NCBI GenBank assembly: GCA_024276905.1
Contig: JAJRWF010000004.1
Location: 1 to 37,824 of the forward strand
Direction of reading: 5' to 3'
Source of the DNA: Deltaproteobacteria bacterium
Lineage (GTDB): Bacteria > Desulfobacterota > Desulfuromonadia > Desulfuromonadales > Geopsychrobacteraceae
Length of the DNA stretch: 37,824 nucleotides
The notes under the pieces are model-generated. The model was given only the letters and a program-made list of their open reading frames with translations. It did not search any database and had not been told where the DNA came from. Shown here in pieces: positions 34,842 to 37,824 of the stretch (positions are counted from its first letter, which is position 1; every line of letters starts with the position of its first letter). A program made the position numbers and the translations under genes.

Positions 34842-34879
34842 CCGAAACCCCGGATAACTTGTATTATCCGGGGTTTCGG
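34842..34879 (-). terminator. Long hairpin after the FmdB gene, probable terminator
   Basis: A perfect 16-bp inverted repeat (CCGAAACCCCGGATAA / TTATCCGGGGTTTCGG) with a six-base loop lies 23 bases after the FmdB gene stop. The minus strand continues TATTTCTAAC, which is only partly T-rich. It could be a weak or bidirectional terminator, or a stabilising 3' structure. Confidence 0.65.
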
Positions 34880-34902
34880 CAAGCTGATAAATGCTGGCCT
34901 GA

Positions 34903-35145
34903 TTATCCGTTGGCAGCCTTGGGGCAAGAGGCACAACCGGCGCCCTCCCCACCCGGGCAGCTCGGCGTACTGGCATACCCCTGATCGTACCAGCCACCAC
35001 CCTTAAGGGCAAACCCGGCACGGGAAATCAGTTTTTCGATCTTCCCTCCGCACTCGCGACAACTCTCAAGCGGGGCATCGGAAAACTTCTGGCGGGCCTC
35101 AAAAACAAGCCCACAGGCGTCACATTGATACTCATAGAGCGGCAT
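34903..35145 (-). CDS. FmdB-family zinc-ribbon protein
   Basis: The 80-residue protein begins MPLYEYQCDACG and has a second pair SCRECGG, forming the four-Cys zinc ribbon of the FmdB family. The tail is rich in Gly and Cys (PSCPGGEGAGCASC). FmdB was named from an amide-hydrolase regulator, but most members have unknown roles. GGAGG lies eight bases before the ATG. It is the last gene of the yggT-divIVA-DUF167-fmdB group. Confidence 0.88.
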   Translation of the reverse strand: MPLYEYQCDACGLVFEARQKFSDAPLESCRECGGKIEKLISRAGFALKGGGWYDQGYASTPSCPGGEGAGCASCPKAANG

Positions 35146-35211
35146 TTTTCTAACCTCCGGCTGTAATTTTTTTCTTCAGCGGCGCGATGTTAAGTCCACT
35201 GCGGAAAAATG

Positions 35212-35520
35212 TCAAGATCCGGAAATTTCAGTTTGGAGAACCCTTTCAACCGTCTGCAGGTCAAGACCGTGAAGCAGCACCCGTTTTTGCCGTGACTTGT
35301 CACCAGCCACCAACTCCACCTCTGACCTGGCAAGTCTGAACAGCTTGACCAGATACTCGCGGCAACACTTGTTGGCAGCCCCTTCAACCGGCGGTGAGGT
35401 CAGCTTGACCTTGAGACTCCCGCCATGGAGCCCGACGACCGAATTCCGACTGGAGCGCGGCTGAACGTAGAGGCTGAGGATTGTTCCTTTGGGGTGTTGT
35501 TGCAGGCAAGGGAGGGTCAA
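35212..35520 (-). CDS. yggU: DUF167 family protein (YggU-like)
   Basis: The 102-residue protein fits the DUF167/YggU family, with LYVQPRSSRNSVVG, LKVKLTSPPVEGAAN and VELVAGDKSRQKRV. Its role is unknown. The likely start is a TTG overlapping the divIVA stop (TTGA), so it would be translated by coupling. In many bacteria it lies near yggT and divIVA, as here. Confidence 0.85.
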   Translation of the reverse strand: MTLPCLQQHPKGTILSLYVQPRSSRNSVVGLHGGSLKVKLTSPPVEGAANKCCREYLVKLFRLARSEVELVAGDKSRQKRVLLHGLDLQTVERVLQTEISGS

Positions 35521-36038
35521 CGCTCCGACTCCGGAGCTTCGAGGCTGAGTTGGGTTTCAAGCAGTGCCGCCTCATCTTCACTCTCGTCAATGGCAAAGGT
35601 TTCCATATCGAGCAATTTAAGATGACCGTCAATCAGGGCGCGCAAACTGCATTCAAAAGAGATTTTCTGGCGCTTTATTTCCTGAATATCACGCATCAGC
35701 TGCAGCCGCCTTTCCTCGGCACTGCGCACAATCTGCTCCCCCTGCAGGCGCGCATCAACCATCACCACATCAGCTTCCTTGCGGGCCGTATTCTTGAGTT
35801 CCTCGGTCACCTGCTGAGCGGTCATCAGAGTCTGCTGAAGAGCTTGTTCGCGGTCCTTCATCTGATCCAGAACTGTTCGGGTTCGCGCAAGAGTCTCCTT
35901 GAGTTCGTGATTCTGCTTGTGCAGCCGCTCCAGTTCGTCCGCCACCATTTCAAGAAACTGATCCACCGAACTCGAATCATAACCGAACATGCGGGTTTTG
36001 AACTGATGCTGCTGGATCTCAATCGGTGTGATCTTCAT
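35517..36038 (-). CDS. divIVA: DivIVA-domain coiled-coil protein
   Basis: The 173-residue protein starts MKITPIEIQQHQFKT, then MFGYDSSSVDQFLEMVADELERL, the DivIVA N-terminal membrane-binding domain, followed by a long coiled coil (HKQNHELKETLARTRTVL and onwards). DivIVA-type proteins sense curved membrane and organise division or polarity. Next to yggT it is a common arrangement. YggT ends 15 bases upstream. Whether it acts in division here is inference. Confidence 0.9.
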   Translation of the reverse strand: MKITPIEIQQHQFKTRMFGYDSSSVDQFLEMVADELERLHKQNHELKETLARTRTVLDQMKDREQALQQTLMTAQQVTEELKNTARKEADVVMVDARLQGEQIVRSAEERRLQLMRDIQEIKRQKISFECSLRALIDGHLKLLDMETFAIDESEDEAALLETQLSLEAPESER

Positions 36039-36053
36039 ATCTGACTCTTATCC

Positions 36054-36341
36054 CTAGAAGGAACGACCGAGACCGATCAGCATGGTCACCAGAAAATTCT
36101 GCAGCATATAGAGCAGAAATATCAGGATCATCGGGCTGAAATCAATACTGCCGGTCGAAAACGGCAGCAGTCGGCGTAAACGGTAGAGTACCGGATCGGT
36201 TGCATTGTGCAGAAAACGCACGATTGGATTGTAGGGATCAGGGCTGACCCAGCTGACCAGCGCCCGGGCGACAACAATAAAAATATAGATATTGAGGGCC
36301 AGATCAACCAGTCGGGCCAGGGCAACAAAAAGAGAATCCAT
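36054..36341 (-). CDS. yggT: YggT family membrane protein
   Basis: The 95-residue protein has two hydrophobic segments (about 10-30 and 68-90) and the YggT patterns VARALVSWVSPDPYNPIVRFL and TDPVLYRLRRLLP. YggT proteins are of uncertain function, linked to division or osmotic stability. It begins the minus-strand group and has a strong promoter upstream. GGAG lies ten bases before the ATG. Confidence 0.92.
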   Translation of the reverse strand: MDSLFVALARLVDLALNIYIFIVVARALVSWVSPDPYNPIVRFLHNATDPVLYRLRRLLPFSTGSIDFSPMILIFLLYMLQNFLVTMLIGLGRSF

Positions 36342-36385
36342 AAGACGAAAGCTCCAAACAAGTAAAAGTAACGTAATCTCGTGAA

Positions 36386-36414
36386 TTTATACTGGCATTT
36401 GTCGTTTTAGTCAA
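36386..36414 (-). promoter_or_regulatory. Sigma-70-type promoter of yggT-divIVA-DUF167-fmdB
   Basis: On the minus strand TTGACT (36414-36409) and TATAAA (36391-36386) are separated by exactly 17 bases, each matching five of six consensus bases. Transcription would start near 36379, about 38 bases before the yggT ATG. Confidence 0.7.
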
Positions 36415-36507
36415 TTCTTCTCCAGCCAGGGGAAACAGGCCTACCAGAATGCTGCGAGACTGCCCGACGAGAAAACTGACCCCGGCCGTACAGCAGGCCT
36501 GATAATT

Positions 36508-36537
36508 TTGACTTTATCGGGCAAAAAGAGCTAGTCT
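36508..36537 (+). promoter_or_regulatory. Possible promoter of the DAHP synthase gene
   Basis: TTGACT (five of six) at 36508-36513 is followed after 18 bases by TAGTCT (three of six), 38 bases before the ATG. The -10 is weak. Upstream lie two AGGCCT-containing copies (near 36436 and 36495) that could pair over about 60 bases. Confidence 0.35.
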
Positions 36538-36574
36538 GTTGCGGTTTTTAACAATTTTCTTCTGGAGAGAATCG

Positions 36575-37624
36575 ATGGTACGGACCAATAATCTGAACAT
36601 CCATGAAGTCACCCCGATTATCGCACCTTCTGACCTGAAACAGGTTTTCCCATTGACCATCGAGAATGCCGAATTTGTCGCTGCGAGCCGGGAGAAAATA
36701 AAATCTATTCTGCACGGGCAAGATTCACGCCTGATGGTGGTAGTTGGTCCCTGCTCGATCCACGATCCCGCCGCGGCCCTCGATTATGCCAGACGTCTGG
36801 CGGTACTGGCGAAGGAGGTCGAAGAACAACTGCTGGTCGTCATGCGGGTCTATTTTGAAAAACCGCGCACGACTGTCGGCTGGAAGGGTTTGATCAACGA
36901 TCCGGACCTCAACGGCAGCCACCGGATTTCAAAAGGACTGGGTGCAGCCCGACAACTTTTCTGTGCCGTTACAGACCTGGGCCTGCCACTTGCCAGCGAG
37001 ATGCTCGATCCGATCACCCCGCAGTACCTTTCGGACATGATCAGCTGGGGTGCAATCGGTGCCCGGACAACCGAGTCACAGACCCATCGTGAAATGGCCA
37101 GCGGTCTTTCCTTTCCGGTCGGATTCAAAAACGGCACCGATGGCGGACTGAAGGTCGCGACCGATGCCATGAGTGCCGCCCTGCATGAACACAGTTTTCT
37201 CGGCATCAATTTTGAGGGCCGCTCTTCGATCGTTCACACCCGGGGCAACCCTGACGTCCACATTGTCCTGCGCGGAGGGAATAAGGGCCCCAACTTCCAA
37301 CCCCAGTCGATTGCAGAGACAACCGCGCTGCTGGAAAAGAACAAGCTGCCGCTTTCGATTATGGTCGACTGCAGCCATGCCAACTCGAACAAGGATCACA
37401 GCCAGCAGGACAAGGTTCTGAATGCCGTCATTGACCAGATCCTGGCAGGGAACAAGGCGATCAACTCGGTAATGATCGAAAGCAATCTGAAGGCTGGCAA
37501 CCAGGCCATTCCCGAAGATATCAGTCAACTTGAATATGGTGTTTCAATTACCGACAAGTGCGTTGACTGGCCAACTACCGAGAAAATGTTGAGAACAGCT
37601 TGCATGCGGCTTGCAACAGGTTGA
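36575..37624 (+). CDS. aroF: Class I 3-deoxy-7-phosphoheptulonate (DAHP) synthase
   Basis: The 349-residue enzyme joins phosphoenolpyruvate and erythrose 4-phosphate, the first step of aromatic amino-acid synthesis. It has the AroG/AroF/AroH layout with VVVGPCSIHDP, YFEKPRTTVGWKG, GARTTESQ, FKNGTDG and VDCSHANS. Feedback sensitivity cannot be read by eye, so aroG or aroH would be equally good names. The start at 36575 has GGAGAG upstream; the earlier TTG at 36539 is unlikely. Confidence 0.93.
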   Translation: MVRTNNLNIHEVTPIIAPSDLKQVFPLTIENAEFVAASREKIKSILHGQDSRLMVVVGPCSIHDPAAALDYARRLAVLAKEVEEQLLVVMRVYFEKPRTTVGWKGLINDPDLNGSHRISKGLGAARQLFCAVTDLGLPLASEMLDPITPQYLSDMISWGAIGARTTESQTHREMASGLSFPVGFKNGTDGGLKVATDAMSAALHEHSFLGINFEGRSSIVHTRGNPDVHIVLRGGNKGPNFQPQSIAETTALLEKNKLPLSIMVDCSHANSNKDHSQQDKVLNAVIDQILAGNKAINSVMIESNLKAGNQAIPEDISQLEYGVSITDKCVDWPTTEKMLRTACMRLATG

Positions 37625-37634
37625 GGTCGGCACT

Positions 37635-37824
37635 ATGACGCAGAAGAACTCCTGTGATACGCCAGAGGAAAACAGTCAGCGTGCCGCAGCAGAAAATCAG
37701 TCCTCCTGTTGCCCGCCAGCGAAAACTGTCGGCAACGGCTGCAAACCTTCAGAAAGCGCTGCAAGCACCTGCTGCCAGGCGACTGAAACTATTTCGATCT
37801 GCTGTCCACCACAGGAAAGTCACC
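37635..37824 (+). CDS. Cys-rich N-terminus of an unknown protein, cut by the window edge
   Basis: An open frame runs from the ATG at 37635 to the window end, at least 63 codons without a stop. It begins MTQKNSCDT and contains paired cysteines: SCCPP (25/26), GCKP (36), TCCQ (46/47) and ICCPP (56/57). GAGG overlaps the DAHP synthase stop, with the ATG ten bases after that stop, suggesting coupling. The paired-Cys spacing suggests metal binding or disulphides. Without the rest I do not assign a family. Confidence 0.55.
   Translation, partial: MTQKNSCDTPEENSQRAAAENQSSCCPPAKTVGNGCKPSESAASTCCQATETISICCPPQESH

Noticed and set aside
35289-35312. Heptamer-like GGTGACAAGTCACG inside the DUF167 gene
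   Set aside because: It encodes the conserved GDKSR part of the family, so similarity to the dispersed repeat is probably chance.

Overview
The window reads as chromosomal backbone of a delta-proteobacterium of the Desulfuromonadales/Geobacter type. The evidence is indirect but consistent. The glycine decarboxylase P-protein is split into two subunits (gcvPA/gcvPB). A Geobacter-type hybrid secretion cluster combines PilMNO-like proteins with GspD/E/F/G and a secretin carrying a cohesin domain. Two short paralogues resemble a small-protein family I know from Geobacter. YggT, DivIVA, DUF167 and FmdB sit side by side. Base composition looks moderately GC-rich and even. I see no insertion sequence, phage, integrase, CRISPR array, tRNA or rRNA. 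No gap without a gene exceeds about 245 bases.

Layout from left to right. (1) 48-2877, minus strand: a small-protein gene, an SprT-like zinc protease overlapping a DnaQ-type exonuclease, a second copy of the small-protein gene, and a BioD-like/DRTGG-domain ATPase. (2) 2974-5663: zinc ABC transporter, znuC-znuB on the minus strand and znuA divergent. (3) 5648-10052, minus: dxs, ispA, xseB and xseA (isoprenoid precursor synthesis plus exonuclease VII). (4) 10191-11597, plus: a lone ParA/MinD-type ATPase with an unrecognised Cys-containing C-terminal half and its own good promoter. (5) 11612-26016, minus: a long run gspF-gspE-pilM-pilN-pilO-pilP-gspD(cohesin)-two pseudopilins-ftsE-ftsX-envC-ctpA, ended by an intrinsic terminator, then yibQ. 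(6) 26133-28142, minus: a tautomerase, a ferritin-like diiron protein and a short-form pta. (7) 28346-29281, plus: an orphan TonB-like protein. (8) 29315-34660, minus: folD, gcvT, gcvH, gcvPA and gcvPB, with a strong terminator between gcvH and gcvPA and an in-frame TAA inside gcvPB. (9) 34903-36341, minus: yggT, divIVA, DUF167 and fmdB, with a clear sigma-70 promoter in front and a 16-bp hairpin behind. (10) 36575 to the end, plus: a class I DAHP synthase and the start of a Cys-rich protein cut by the window edge.

How the genes work together. GcvT, GcvH and GcvPAB break glycine down to CO2, ammonia and methylene-tetrahydrofolate, and FolD interconverts that methylene-THF with formyl-THF. FtsEX, EnvC, CtpA and YibQ form a cell-wall remodelling set placed directly behind an envelope-spanning secretion machine, so the two may be co-expressed. 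Dxs and IspA are the first and a late step of isoprenoid supply. The BioD/DRTGG protein and the short Pta together correspond to the two halves of the long-form phosphotransacetylase, encoded about 25 kb apart.

The best second-look items are the nonsense codon in gcvPB, the secretin-cohesin fusion within the secretion/FtsEX cluster, the ParA-like protein with its unknown C-terminal half, and a family of short heptamer repeats placed at gene 3' ends (ftsE, folD, gcvPB). I did not find an obviously new defence or mobile system. The secretion/FtsEX cluster is the nearest thing to an incompletely described system.
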